Program-made: the position numbers and the translations under genes
Shown: in pieces, positions 1 to 10,434 of the stretch
Layout: every line of letters begins with the position of its first letter
Numbering within the stretch: position 1 is the first letter of the stretch
Source: Ascoidea tarda (nom. inval.)
Lineage: Eukaryota; Ascomycota; Saccharomycetes; Ascoideales; Ascoideaceae
Direction of reading: 5' to 3'
DNA: 64,000 bases
Assembly (NCBI GenBank): GCA_030560485.1
Contig: JAKTTS010000019.1
Span: 1-64,000, forward strand
The notes under the pieces: generated by a model
Databases searched by the model: none
Told to the model about the DNA's origin: nothing
What the model saw: only the letters and a program-made list of their open reading frames with translations

Positions 1-899
<899 letters not shown>

Positions 900-1099
900 T
901 CAGATAAATCTCTAAGCAGTTATCTTTTTTTTCTGTTTTGTTTTGTTTACTAAGCGATTTTAACTCGCAAAATTGATGACTGAAATTTCAAACTCCCGCT
1001 AAAATTTTATTTACTCAATCAGGGAACAATATTGAAAGTACACCAACTCTTGCTATCAGATAACAAGAAACTAGAATATAAAAGTATATTGGATTGATA

Positions 1100-1978
1100 A
1101 TGGGGAAAACCTTTCCAGCTGGTGCACTCGACAATCAACCTCCCAAGAAAAAAAGAAAAATTATTAGCCATACAAATAAAAAAAATAAACATGATAAAAA
1201 TGATAAAAAAATCAAAAAAAAATCAGATAGAGATGTGGATCTAGATCTAGATGTAGAAATTGATTCTACTAAATTGGACTCTTACAGCATTGATATTGAT
1301 GAAGATAAAACGGATTTGATAAGACAAAAGGATAAAGATAATGAAACTTTTAATAAGTTGGTCAACCACAGTTTAAATCAATTGATTAAAAATGATATTA
1401 ATAGTAAAGTTGATATTAATAATAAAATTAGAATTATTATTAATATTAATGATAATATCAATAAAAAAATCAATGAAATGTACAACAAATTGACTTCAAA
1501 TAATAACAGATCCACTTCAAATGACAGCATAATACTAATTGCTGAAATGAATTCAATACAAAAATTAATTTCGATAGTTGAGATTTTCAAAAAATTGGTT
1601 AAAAATAATAAAAAAATTGTCAAACTTGCTAATAAAAAAGAAAAAGAAAAAGAAAATAAAAACACTGATGATGATGATGGTGGAAAAAAATTGAATTATA
1701 ATAATTTATTACAGTTTAATAAATACCTATATTACAACAGCAAATTGAATCCAAAATACAAGAAAAATCTTTGTAAAATCAATTCAATCTCCAAAGATGA
1801 CTTTAATAATAAACAAAAATTGGATCATCTTTTAACTAATATAGATAAATTATATAAAATACCGATTTTCATAGTTTATTTAAAGTTAATCAATCAAAAC
1901 GATGAGAAAAACAGAAAAAAAAAAGATCAAATAATTGACAACTTTGTTAAAAATAGTTGGACATTTCAAGAAGATTAA
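1100..1978 (+). CDS. Unknown Lys/Asn-rich protein with SV40-like nuclear signal
   Basis: This encodes 292 residues from the ATG at 1100; an in-frame TTG six bases upstream is not a credible start. Residues about 17-23 read PKKKRKI, nearly the SV40 large-T nuclear localisation signal, and are followed by a very Lys-rich stretch, so a nuclear protein is likely. The body is Asn/Lys/Ile-rich. The last 90 residues look helical, with a segment KLYKIPIFIVYLK ending in NSWTFQED that faintly recalls helical transcription-factor bundles of the TFIIS-N/LEDGF kind, but I would not assign it. Its stop lies only 16 bp from the stop of the convergent PITH gene, so the two transcripts probably overlap. Confidence 0.7.
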   Translation: MGKTFPAGALDNQPPKKKRKIISHTNKKNKHDKNDKKIKKKSDRDVDLDLDVEIDSTKLDSYSIDIDEDKTDLIRQKDKDNETFNKLVNHSLNQLIKNDINSKVDINNKIRIIININDNINKKINEMYNKLTSNNNRSTSNDSIILIAEMNSIQKLISIVEIFKKLVKNNKKIVKLANKKEKEKENKNTDDDDGGKKLNYNNLLQFNKYLYYNSKLNPKYKKNLCKINSISKDDFNNKQKLDHLLTNIDKLYKIPIFIVYLKLINQNDEKNRKKKDQIIDNFVKNSWTFQED

Positions 1979-1994
1979 TTCGTAAATTAAAAAA

Positions 1995-2756
1995 TTAATA
2001 ATTGGATTGAGAATTGAATTTTGCATCTTTTATAAAGGCTTTGTGATCAGCAGGATTAGCAGCAGCTTCATAAATAGTAATTACAGGATTTTTGGTCAAA
2101 GCAGTGGAATCGCCTCTTAATTCTATATAATACATAGTTAAATCTTCCTCATCGTCACTATTACTGTCTTGATTATCGTTTTCCAGATCAGAAGTTGAAT
2201 CTGAGTTGTCATTTTCACTATAAGAATTTTGAAAATAAATCGTCAAATGAGTTAGACCAGTAAATAATCTTCTCGATAAATAATGCTCAACAAAAGTCAA
2301 ATCATTTTCATCTATGGTTTCACTGGCGTTTAAATTATTATCTAAATAGCCTAATAAAGGATGGGTGACTTCATATAACGGTTTTACGCTATCAATTGTA
2401 TCAAAATCTAAATCCAGGCGATTTTTGAAAAATTTAATTGTCTTGGGACACTTTTTGGAAGAGCCATTTGTTCTTAGAATTATTGAAAATAGCTTAACAT
2501 TGGCATTGAATGGAATCTTCAAAATGATCTGGCTATCCAAATCGCTCGAAACGTATTCTGATATGTTGTATTTGCTGTGGGCATCATCGTTGGCGCTCTT
2601 CTGGAAGATAAGCTTAATCTTGTCGTTGGGCTGTTTGATGTTTAAGGCTGAGAGGTTCAAGAGATCTATTTGGCCCAACAACGACTGGGAGGCGTTGGTG
2701 GGAATGGGCGGCCCATCATGGTGCTGGTGGGAGTGATGTTGGTGATGGCAGGACAT
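1995..2756 (-). CDS. PITH-domain protein (PITHD1-like)
   Basis: This encodes 253 residues. I chose the ATG at 2756 because it gives the usual His-rich opening (MSCHHQHHSHQHHDG) of PITHD1-like proteins; upstream in-frame sequence has only a TTG. The PITH (thioredoxin C-terminal-like, formerly DUF1000) fold covers about residues 20-245, with typical elements such as LNLSAL near the start, FNANVKLFSIILR in the middle and YYIELRG near the end. An acidic Asp/Ser-rich insertion sits near residues 185-205. The family links to the proteasome or thioredoxin in other eukaryotes, but the exact yeast role is unclear. It shares a 273-bp divergent promoter with the thioesterase gene at 3030. Confidence 0.85.
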   Translation of the reverse strand: MSCHHQHHSHQHHDGPPIPTNASQSLLGQIDLLNLSALNIKQPNDKIKLIFQKSANDDAHSKYNISEYVSSDLDSQIILKIPFNANVKLFSIILRTNGSSKKCPKTIKFFKNRLDLDFDTIDSVKPLYEVTHPLLGYLDNNLNASETIDENDLTFVEHYLSRRLFTGLTHLTIYFQNSYSENDNSDSTSDLENDNQDSNSDDEEDLTMYYIELRGDSTALTKNPVITIYEAAANPADHKAFIKDAKFNSQSNY

Positions 2757-2907
2757 GGCGGCAGAAGAAGCAAAGACAGCTAAGCAAGAACAAACAGCAC
2801 CACACGCAACAAGAAGACAGTCTCCTGATGGCAAAAATCAGGTCACTTCCAGTGGCGTGGGTGGCTGCAGAAACCACAGGCGCGGGGCTCTTCTGTGCTG
2901 CTGAGAG

Positions 2908-2915
2908 TATAAAAG
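2908..2915 (+). promoter_or_regulatory. TATA box of the thioesterase gene at 3030
   Basis: TATAAAAG is a perfect TATA element about 115 bp upstream of the ATG at 3030, in a locally GC-richer promoter. The spacing is normal for a yeast TATA-containing promoter. Confidence 0.6.
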
Positions 2916-3029
2916 CTGCTGTTCTTCCTTTGCAACGAGCAAAAAGAACACTTTGCTGATCAGCTTCTATTAAGGTTAGCCACTCTTTTGATCAAGCTTT
3001 ACTGTGAGTCTCTGATTGCTGATTAGATC

Positions 3030-3776
3030 ATGACCAAGCCAGTTTTGCATTCACAGGAGGTCGATGCTTATCACCTCCATCTTCTCAACCATCCCTATGT
3101 CCAGCACTTGCAGGCTTCGAAGGACTTCCACCAGATTAGCCATGTTTTTGACACCAACGTCAACAGAACCAACGGCTTGTTGACCTCCCACACGTTAACT
3201 GGCTCTGATTTGATTTCCAATCCTATTATCTTTTCCAAGTTGCTTACCAGGGACGACAGTGAATGTGCCGGTAATGCTGATGGTGCAAATGGCAAAGATA
3301 TTCATAATGAGATTATTGCCTTTTTTCATTTGGGAAACCAGTTGAATGGCCAGTTTAACATCGTTCATGGTGGGCTATTGGCGACCTTGTTGGATGAGAA
3401 TCTTTACAGATGTTGTGTTCCATTATTCAAGAACTCAAAGAAATTTGGCGTTACAGCTAACTTGAACATCAATTATAAGAATCCCACTTTTTCTGATTCA
3501 TTTATCATGTTACATGCAAAGATAACTAGAGTTGAGAAACAACGAAAGTTTTACTGTTATGGGAAAATTGAAAATTTGCTAATTGACGATAACAGCAATA
3601 GCAATTATGATACTAATAGTATTTTAAACTATTATTTGAATGAAAATGATATTGATAATGACATCAATTATTGCTTGAATCATGCCAAAAACCCAAATCA
3701 CAATTTATTAGTCGAGGCTAATATTTTAGTTATTGAACCTAAGTGGACTCCTGATTTCCAATCCGATCAATGTTAA
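3030..3776 (+). CDS. Hotdog-fold acyl-CoA thioesterase-like protein (copy 1)
   Basis: This encodes 248 residues from an ATG at 3030. The central segment FHLGNQLNGQFNIVHGGLLATLLDE (quoted in part: NIVHGGLLATLLDE) carries the HGG turn at residues 113-115 that marks the 4HBT/hotdog thioesterase superfamily. A following region with NLNINYKNPTFSDSF is typical of the second half of the fold. Yeast relatives of this type (Fmp10-like) are mitochondrial or cytosolic proteins of uncertain substrate. No clear targeting peptide is seen. A paralogue with near-identical core lies tail to tail at 4135-4833. The two share order and motifs but differ in the N-terminal 90 residues and in an Asn-rich insertion near the C-terminus. 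Confidence 0.85.
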   Translation: MTKPVLHSQEVDAYHLHLLNHPYVQHLQASKDFHQISHVFDTNVNRTNGLLTSHTLTGSDLISNPIIFSKLLTRDDSECAGNADGANGKDIHNEIIAFFHLGNQLNGQFNIVHGGLLATLLDENLYRCCVPLFKNSKKFGVTANLNINYKNPTFSDSFIMLHAKITRVEKQRKFYCYGKIENLLIDDNSNSNYDTNSILNYYLNENDIDNDINYCLNHAKNPNHNLLVEANILVIEPKWTPDFQSDQC

Positions 3777-4134
3777 TTGTAATATTGATTATTATATTAA
3801 TTTTATTCACCTTTAATTCATCTCGATAGATTATGATCTTTACTTTATTATCACTATTATACTCATACTTATTTTACTTATACTTATACTTATACCAATA
3901 TTTTATTTTTATTTTATTATATTTTTATTTGGTGGAGGGCTTTATTACATTTCTATTTCACTTCAATTATATTTGAATTACTTTTCAACTTTAATAATTT
4001 TAATTACATCAATTATAGAAAATTTATTTTTTATTTTTTTTTCTCACTACATGGCTAGGTATCTATATAAATTAACAAACAAACAAATAGATAAATAGAT
4101 AAATAAATTTAGATTAATAATTTATTGGCTAATT
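3777..4134. other. AT-rich convergent 3' region between the two thioesterase copies
   Basis: This is 358 bp of very AT-rich DNA with TTATACTTATACTTA-like runs suited to 3'-end formation of both convergent genes. I see no gene in it. Confidence 0.7.
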
Positions 4135-4833
4135 TTAAACCCATTTGGGTTTCATAACTAAAATATTAGCCTCAACTAACAATTCTTTCTTGGGATTTTT
4201 AGTCTTATTCAAATTGTGCTTAATATCATCATCAATATTATTCTTATTTAAATAGTGGTCCAAGATCTCTTTATCGCCTTTTTCCTTTTCATTTCCCTCT
4301 TCCTTTTCATTGAATTTTAGACTCTCAATTTTACCATAACAAAAAAATTTCCTTTCATCTTCTATTTTCAACAATTTGGTATGCAAAACAATAAATGAAT
4401 TAGTATAAGTTGGATTTTTGTAATTCAAATTCAAATTAGCCGTAACGCCGATTTTATTCTCAATAAATGGTACACAGCATCTATAAAGATTTTCATCCAA
4501 CAAAGTCGCCAATAACCCACCATGAACGATATTAACCTGGCCACTTAGTTTTTGTCCCAAATGGAAAAACCCAATTAATTCATTTGATATCTCGTTTTTC
4601 TTTAAAAAGGCCTCTCGATTAAAATCTTTGCAGTTCTCGTATTTCGAAAACAATATGGGGTATTTGGATATTAAATGCGACCCACTCAATGTGCCCCCGG
4701 TGAACAAGTCCTCGTTGTGGTTCGAATTGTCATGAAGAAGATAAGAAATTGGATTAAACTTTGAAACCGACGAGCCCAAATACTTGACATAGGGATGCGA
4801 CTGCAACTTCAAATACTGAGACGAGGGACTCAT
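4135..4833 (-). CDS. Hotdog-fold acyl-CoA thioesterase-like protein (copy 2)
   Basis: This encodes 232 residues from an ATG at 4833. It has the same core as the gene at 3030: GQVNIVHGGLLATLLDENLY with H104-G-G, then NLNLNYKNPTYTNSF, and a shared C-terminal LLVEANILV. This marks an inverted tandem duplication rather than a distant homologue. Differences cluster in the N-terminal third and in a Glu/Lys-rich insertion near residues 170-185. The substrate is unknown. A TATATA element at 4904-4909 (minus strand) lies 70 bp upstream of the start. Confidence 0.85.
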   Translation of the reverse strand: MSPSSQYLKLQSHPYVKYLGSSVSKFNPISYLLHDNSNHNEDLFTGGTLSGSHLISKYPILFSKYENCKDFNREAFLKKNEISNELIGFFHLGQKLSGQVNIVHGGLLATLLDENLYRCCVPFIENKIGVTANLNLNYKNPTYTNSFIVLHTKLLKIEDERKFFCYGKIESLKFNEKEEGNEKEKGDKEILDHYLNKNNIDDDIKHNLNKTKNPKKELLVEANILVMKPKWV

Positions 4834-4903
4834 TCTCTGTCGAATAGCAATGGCATTGACTTAGTACTCTCTCTGCTAGACCAGACAGCGACTTTTCGGC
4901 CCA

Positions 4904-4909
4904 TATATA
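4904..4909 (-). promoter_or_regulatory. TATA element upstream of thioesterase copy 2
   Basis: TATATA reads the same on both strands and lies 70 bp before the ATG at 4833, within a GC-richer divergent promoter (4834-5178) shared with the UGGT gene. Assignment to copy 2 rests on distance only. Confidence 0.45.
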
Positions 4910-5178
4910 CCCATCTCCAGCCTATTTCTGAGAGACTTTTGGGAGATTCTGAGGAGAGCCTTTTTCCACTCCAAAAACCTCCAAAAACCTCGCGAAAAAC
5001 GGCAGCTGATAAAAAGCGGCATTCGTCCTTTGCTTTATCCGGCACCGTTCCCCAACAGCACCGCCCGGCCTTAACTACTGGACCCGCGACCGTGGAAAGG
5101 TGAGAGGATCAGAGATGGAGAAATGCTGAAGATGGTGAATCAACTGCAAAAGATCACCTCACAGCTGATTTGCCACCA

Positions 5179-8100
5179 ATGTCCAGCTTCAGATGGTTTT
5201 CCTACGCTCTTCTACTGTGTCTCTCCTATATCCTAGAAATTGCCAGTAGTCTTTCTTCTTCCGAGAACTCTGTCAATGTTAAGCTCTACTCCAGCTGGCT
5301 GAATCCCCCATTTGCTTTGCAGATACTAGAAACAATTTCAAACCAGAATGAGTCTCTTTATTTGCCAACGATTTTCAAATTGTTGAACATCAACGACATA
5401 GATGCTCTGAGTATTCATGATATCGATGCAATCAACTCAATTGATTTGTCTGATGCTCGCGAACTCTCCCCAGTTTTCAGCGATAAATTTTACTATGACA
5501 ACACTTTTAACACTTTATTAAACAACGATTCAAAATTGGTTTATGATATTTACTTAGCAAACCATTATTATTCTCCAACAGTTATATCCCATTATAATTA
5601 CTATAACTCGTCCGTTATACCTAATTTCAACATCCCTCAATCCTCCCCAAGGGGTTCCTGGATCCTATTTGATGACAAAATTATATCGGATCCAACTGAT
5701 TTATTCGCTTTGCAAATTGACAACAGTAACAACAACAACAACAAAATTAATGATTTAATTTTACCATTTGATAGAGTTATTGGCAATTACTCTACAAACA
5801 ATCTTCCTCTTTTGATTCTTTATGGTAATATTAATGATCCCTCATTCAAAAATTTCTTTATTTCTTTATACCAAAATGTTTTAGCAAAAAAATTGAATTT
5901 TGTTTGGAGATATATTCCTGAATATAGTAAACAAATTGATTATGAATTATTAAGTGGTTATGGTATTGATTTAACTCTAAAAAGAACAGATTATATCGTA
6001 ATTGATGATAGAGATGTCTTCAACAATTCAAATTCAAAACAAAATTCAAATATTGAAAACATTGATACTGATAACTCTGATATCCTAAACACTCATTTTT
6101 CTGATATTCAATCGGTTCCAAAAAAGAGGATTAAAAACTTGGATTTAAAATTAGTCAACTATGTTCTAAATTATTCTAATAATTCATACACAAACTTTAA
6201 GAGATTAATTCAAATTTTGAATGATTTTCCCAAATTTTCAAATTTAATTGCCTTTTCAAAATCTTTTAAAATTAATAAAAAAAGAGATCAAAAAATTAAA
6301 AATATAATCGATATAACAAATTCGAATTCGAAAATTGGGTTATCAAAGGATTCAATCGGCCTTTATATCAATGGTAAACCTTTATCTGATTCAAAATTTA
6401 ATTTTTTTAACCTAATTAACTTATTCAATAATGAATTGAACTTGATTCATTTCTTGAAAAAAAATCTAAAACTATCAACTTTTAATTCAAAAAGCATTCT
6501 AACAAGATTTGCCTTTATGCTAACTTATTTAAGAAGAAATTTTAACTCAAATTCTAATAATCTATTTAGACGATTTAATTTAAATAAAAATTCTCACATA
6601 TTAGGTGATAAGTTTTTTTATCTAAACGATATTGAAAATGATTCCTTTTATAGTCATTTAAAGATAGACAGAAGCATTTTTCTACAACAATCAAAGGAAA
6701 TTCGTCCCGGCCAATTACCGAACTTAAAGGAAAATTTATTTGATATGATTTTTGTTTTAAATTTAAATGATGATAGTTTATTGAATATTGCAATGTCAAT
6801 ATCCTCCTTAATCTTAGATAGGGGAATCCCCCAAAGAATTGGATTTTTACCAATTTTGCAAAATGCTCCTGATAAAAATAAAGATGAAAAATTGATTGAT
6901 AAGTTATTGTTTCACAAATTTTATAAAACTGGTTATGATGATCAAATAAATTCGAAAAAGGATTTATACAGCTTTTTAGAACGATTAAGTAACTCTCCAG
7001 GAAAGGTTAAAAAAGAATTATTAAATCACTATAATAACAATAAATATGACTATAACCTTGATGAATATGATAATTCTTTTTTCTTAAAAAATTATGCAAT
7101 TAAAAAACCTTACATTATAATTGATGGTGTCTTCACTGAATTTGATAAATACAACCAATGGCAATATGCTATTGCAAATCAATTATACAAGGATGTTAAT
7201 TTAATCGCTAAAATTATCCAAGAAAATCTTTCCTCGAAAAACAAAGAGTTTGAAAATAAAAGATTAATTGATTATCTTTACGAAAAATCTTTACTTTCTC
7301 GTAATTTGAAAATAATGCCTGAACACAATAATATTAAAGGAATCGATGATGGAATTATTGATGAAGGGTTCACTTATAAATTTTTCTCTGAAGAATTTTT
7401 TAAAGCAATCAGGTATAATGAAAAAATTCAAGAAAACATTGTTGAGTTTCAATACGAAAAAAAAATAAGAACAATTAATTCTGAACAGAAAATTCCAATA
7501 AGTACTTATTTAATTGGTGATTTTAATTCAAAACCATTTTTGAAAGAAGTGGTTGAATTACTTAAAATGGAGTACAGTCTATTTGAATATGACCAAGATT
7601 ATAAAGCCAGAATCAAATTAATAAATACCGCTATAGATAACTCTAATTTCAAAAAAATCAAAGAATCTCTTATCAATAAAAATATTGGCAAATCAATTGC
7701 ATTAAAGGATACGATGAAATTAGTGGTAGATATTATTGAGAGAAACTCAAATTTAATTGAGTTTAAAGATCAACACGAACAACATTTTAACAAGGAAGTT
7801 ATCAGTTTACTTAAATCAATTGATATTGATATTGAAGCCTATAATTATGCTCCAATAATCATTGTGAACAGCAGGTTGATTAAATTTAATAGTGAAGAAG
7901 AATTGTTCACTGAAAAAGAAATAGATTTCTTAGTTCTATATGAAATTGAAAATAGATTAAAACCCATTGATATTTTAAGAACAGATCTTGATATTTCGTT
8001 TAAAAATCAAATTTTGATATACCAAAAAACTGAAACGACCTTATTTAAAGATTATTATGATTGGTTTGAACTGTTATCAACAGTTTTAACAAAGAGTTTT

Positions 8101-10128
8101 TTTGATACTAATCAAGTTGATTATCAGATTGGTGAAAAAATCACTAGGTATGATTTATCTTCAATCATTTATGAAGATGTTTCAATTGAAATTGGTAATG
8201 AAAATGCTAAATCCGTTTTTAGATCTAAAGATTTGGCAGATCTAGAGATTGTTGCAATTATTGATCCTATCAGTGAAGAATCTCAAAAGATATTAACGAT
8301 GCTAGACGGTTTTACAAATTTAGCCAGATTTTCTAATCTTTGTCATATTACTATTTTACTTCAACCAGATTTGGAAATGAGCGAGATTGGTATCAAAAGA
8401 TTTTATCGTGGGTTATATCTTTCGAATGTTACATTTGATTCTGATAGTGGGGAAATTGATAGAAACAATTACAATGCGAAATTTGAAAATGTGCCTGAAA
8501 AGACATTATTTACATTAGATATGGATGTTTCAACGTCATGGATTGTTATGCCTAAAACATCAATTTGGGATCTTGATAATATTAAACTCGACTCTACAGA
8601 ATTCGGTTATGTTGAAGGAATTTATGAGTTGAGAAATATATTAATTGAAGGGCATAGTAAAGATATTGAAAGGAAAATTCCTCCAGTGGGAGCTCAAGTT
8701 GAGTTAATTGATGTTCAAGGTAAAACATATTCAGATACTAACATCATGGCTAATCTTGGGTATTTGCAGTTAAAATCAAACCCTGGTCTATGGAAATTTC
8801 AAATTAAACCAAATTCTAAATCTAGAGAAATTTATTCAATTAATGATATTTTCATCATTGACAATGAAGGAAAAAGGATTTCTAGGAATCATTCATATCT
8901 TGGTATTTCAGATATGAATGGATTGACAATTTTTCCAAGGTTTGTTAAAAATCCTGGAATGGAAGGTAGTAGCTTGATTATTAAAAATGATCAAGATGTG
9001 GATGATTTGGATGCCAATAAATTTAAGAAAATATTGAGTTTAGATGGAATAGTGAATAAATTATCAGGGCCATTGAAAAATGTTTTTAATAAGATTACTG
9101 GTAAAGATAATGAATTGGTCGGTTTAAATTGCAATTTCGATAAAGAGGATATTAATATTTTTACAATTGCAAGTGGGCACTTATATGAAAGATTTCTAAG
9201 TATAATGACAGCATCTGTTAGACAACATACAAAGCATAGTATCAAATTTTGGTTAATTGAGAATTTTATGTCGCCATCATTCAAGGAATTTCTACCATAT
9301 TTAGCTAAGAAGTATGATTTCAAATACGAGTTGATAACATATAAATGGCCATTTTGGTTAAGACCTCAAAGAGAAAAACAAAGAACTTTTTGGGGCTACA
9401 AGATATTGTTTTTAGATGTGATTTTTCCTCAAGATTTAGATAAAGTGATATTTGTTGATTCAGATCAAATTTGCAGAACAGATTTGAAAGAGTTAGTTGA
9501 TTTGGATTTGAAAGGCGCACCATATGGATATACACCAATGTGTGATTCAAGAAAAGAAATGGAGGGATTTCGATTTTGGAAACAAGGGTATTGGGCCAAT
9601 TTATTAGGAGACGAGTATAAATACCATATCAGCGCGCTTTATGTGATTGATTTGAAAAAATTTAGAGGAATTGCAGCTGGGGATCGGTTAAGACAGCATT
9701 ATCAATCCTTATCTGCTGATCCAAATTCATTATCCAATTTGGACCAAGACTTGCCAAACAACTTACAAAAGGAGATTAAAATCTTCTCATTGCCTCAGGA
9801 CTGGTTATGGTGCGAGACATGGTGCTCGGACGAAAGCTTGAGAACTGCTAAAACAATTGATCTCTGCAACAATCCACTCACCAGAGAACCAAAATTGGAT
9901 CGGGCAAGACGTCAAATCAAAGAATGGAGCGATTATGACGATGAAATCACAGCCTTGCGAGAAGAAGTGAAGCAAATAAAGGGGGTGGAGCTCAAAGAGG
10001 CCGGAATACATTTGGTTGGTGCTTCTGCTTCTGCTTCTGCTTCTGCTTCTGCTTCTGCTTCCTCTGGTGCTTCTGATTCTGAGGACGACTTCGATGCGGA
10101 TCTTGCGAATTTCCACGACGAGCTCTGA
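5179..10128 (+). CDS. KRE5: UDP-glucose:glycoprotein glucosyltransferase (GT24; Kre5/UGGT)
   Basis: This encodes 1649 residues from the ATG at 5179; an in-frame TTG at 5170 is rejected. A signal peptide covers about residues 1-25. The large N-terminal region holds the thioredoxin-like folding-sensor repeats, and the C-terminal GT24 domain spans about 1330-1590. Catalytic motifs look complete: the metal-binding DSDQ at 1427-1430, DQDLPN from 1522, and LPQDWLWCETWC at 1538-1549. A Ser-Ala repeat and an acidic patch precede a terminal HDEL, so the enzyme is a retained ER-lumenal protein. UGGT re-glucosylates misfolded N-glycoproteins. In S. cerevisiae the homologue Kre5 is diverged and linked to beta-1,6-glucan, so which role applies here needs testing. 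Coding DNA becomes GC-richer in the last 300 bases. Confidence 0.95.
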   Translation: MSSFRWFSYALLLCLSYILEIASSLSSSENSVNVKLYSSWLNPPFALQILETISNQNESLYLPTIFKLLNINDIDALSIHDIDAINSIDLSDARELSPVFSDKFYYDNTFNTLLNNDSKLVYDIYLANHYYSPTVISHYNYYNSSVIPNFNIPQSSPRGSWILFDDKIISDPTDLFALQIDNSNNNNNKINDLILPFDRVIGNYSTNNLPLLILYGNINDPSFKNFFISLYQNVLAKKLNFVWRYIPEYSKQIDYELLSGYGIDLTLKRTDYIVIDDRDVFNNSNSKQNSNIENIDTDNSDILNTHFSDIQSVPKKRIKNLDLKLVNYVLNYSNNSYTNFKRLIQILNDFPKFSNLIAFSKSFKINKKRDQKIKNIIDITNSNSKIGLSKDSIGLYINGKPLSDSKFNFFNLINLFNNELNLIHFLKKNLKLSTFNSKSILTRFAFMLTYLRRNFNSNSNNLFRRFNLNKNSHILGDKFFYLNDIENDSFYSHLKIDRSIFLQQSKEIRPGQLPNLKENLFDMIFVLNLNDDSLLNIAMSISSLILDRGIPQRIGFLPILQNAPDKNKDEKLIDKLLFHKFYKTGYDDQINSKKDLYSFLERLSNSPGKVKKELLNHYNNNKYDYNLDEYDNSFFLKNYAIKKPYIIIDGVFTEFDKYNQWQYAIANQLYKDVNLIAKIIQENLSSKNKEFENKRLIDYLYEKSLLSRNLKIMPEHNNIKGIDDGIIDEGFTYKFFSEEFFKAIRYNEKIQENIVEFQYEKKIRTINSEQKIPISTYLIGDFNSKPFLKEVVELLKMEYSLFEYDQDYKARIKLINTAIDNSNFKKIKESLINKNIGKSIALKDTMKLVVDIIERNSNLIEFKDQHEQHFNKEVISLLKSIDIDIEAYNYAPIIIVNSRLIKFNSEEELFTEKEIDFLVLYEIENRLKPIDILRTDLDISFKNQILIYQKTETTLFKDYYDWFELLSTVLTKSFFDTNQVDYQIGEKITRYDLSSIIYEDVSIEIGNENAKSVFRSKDLADLEIVAIIDPISEESQKILTMLDGFTNLARFSNLCHITILLQPDLEMSEIGIKRFYRGLYLSNVTFDSDSGEIDRNNYNAKFENVPEKTLFTLDMDVSTSWIVMPKTSIWDLDNIKLDSTEFGYVEGIYELRNILIEGHSKDIERKIPPVGAQVELIDVQGKTYSDTNIMANLGYLQLKSNPGLWKFQIKPNSKSREIYSINDIFIIDNEGKRISRNHSYLGISDMNGLTIFPRFVKNPGMEGSSLIIKNDQDVDDLDANKFKKILSLDGIVNKLSGPLKNVFNKITGKDNELVGLNCNFDKEDINIFTIASGHLYERFLSIMTASVRQHTKHSIKFWLIENFMSPSFKEFLPYLAKKYDFKYELITYKWPFWLRPQREKQRTFWGYKILFLDVIFPQDLDKVIFVDSDQICRTDLKELVDLDLKGAPYGYTPMCDSRKEMEGFRFWKQGYWANLLGDEYKYHISALYVIDLKKFRGIAAGDRLRQHYQSLSADPNSLSNLDQDLPNNLQKEIKIFSLPQDWLWCETWCSDESLRTAKTIDLCNNPLTREPKLDRARRQIKEWSDYDDEITALREEVKQIKGVELKEAGIHLVGASASASASASASASSGASDSEDDFDADLANFHDEL
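10021..10062 (+). repeat. (GCTTCT)n microsatellite coding Ala-Ser repeat
   Basis: About seven perfect hexamer copies encode alternating Ala-Ser just before the acidic tail and HDEL of the UGGT protein. It is likely length-variable between strains and makes a flexible linker in front of the retention signal. Confidence 0.9.
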
Positions 10129-10434
10129 TCCGTGCCGTATGCATCAGCTGCATAACCGCTGAGCTTTCGTGGACGCGGACCGGCAAAACCGCAAATTTCA
10201 GCTTCGGAATTGCACTTCAAAATTTTTTCACCATTTTTTCAAGATCAACTCAACTCCACGGTTTATGACTGGTGTAGAACGCAGGTCATAGAAAAGAGAT
10301 ATATAGTAAATACACCTTTATTTTCCTCTTGTAAATATCTTCTTTCAGCTTATTTATAATCTTTTTTTGTCCAATACATTGTTATCTTTTTGTTTTTCTA
10401 GTCCTTAGTTGTTACAACTTTCATTTTCCAAAGA
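10129..10434. promoter_or_regulatory. UGGT 3' region and CLU1 promoter
   Basis: This is 306 bp. The first 80 bases are GC-richer. A TATATAG element lies at 10300-10306, about 130 bp before the CLU1 ATG, followed by pyrimidine-rich leader sequence (TTTTCCTC, CTTTTTTTG). I see no additional gene. Confidence 0.5.

Noticed and set aside
9805-10220. Several minus-strand ORFs over the UGGT 3' end
   Set aside because: They are antisense readings of the GCTTCT repeat and the GC-rich gene end.
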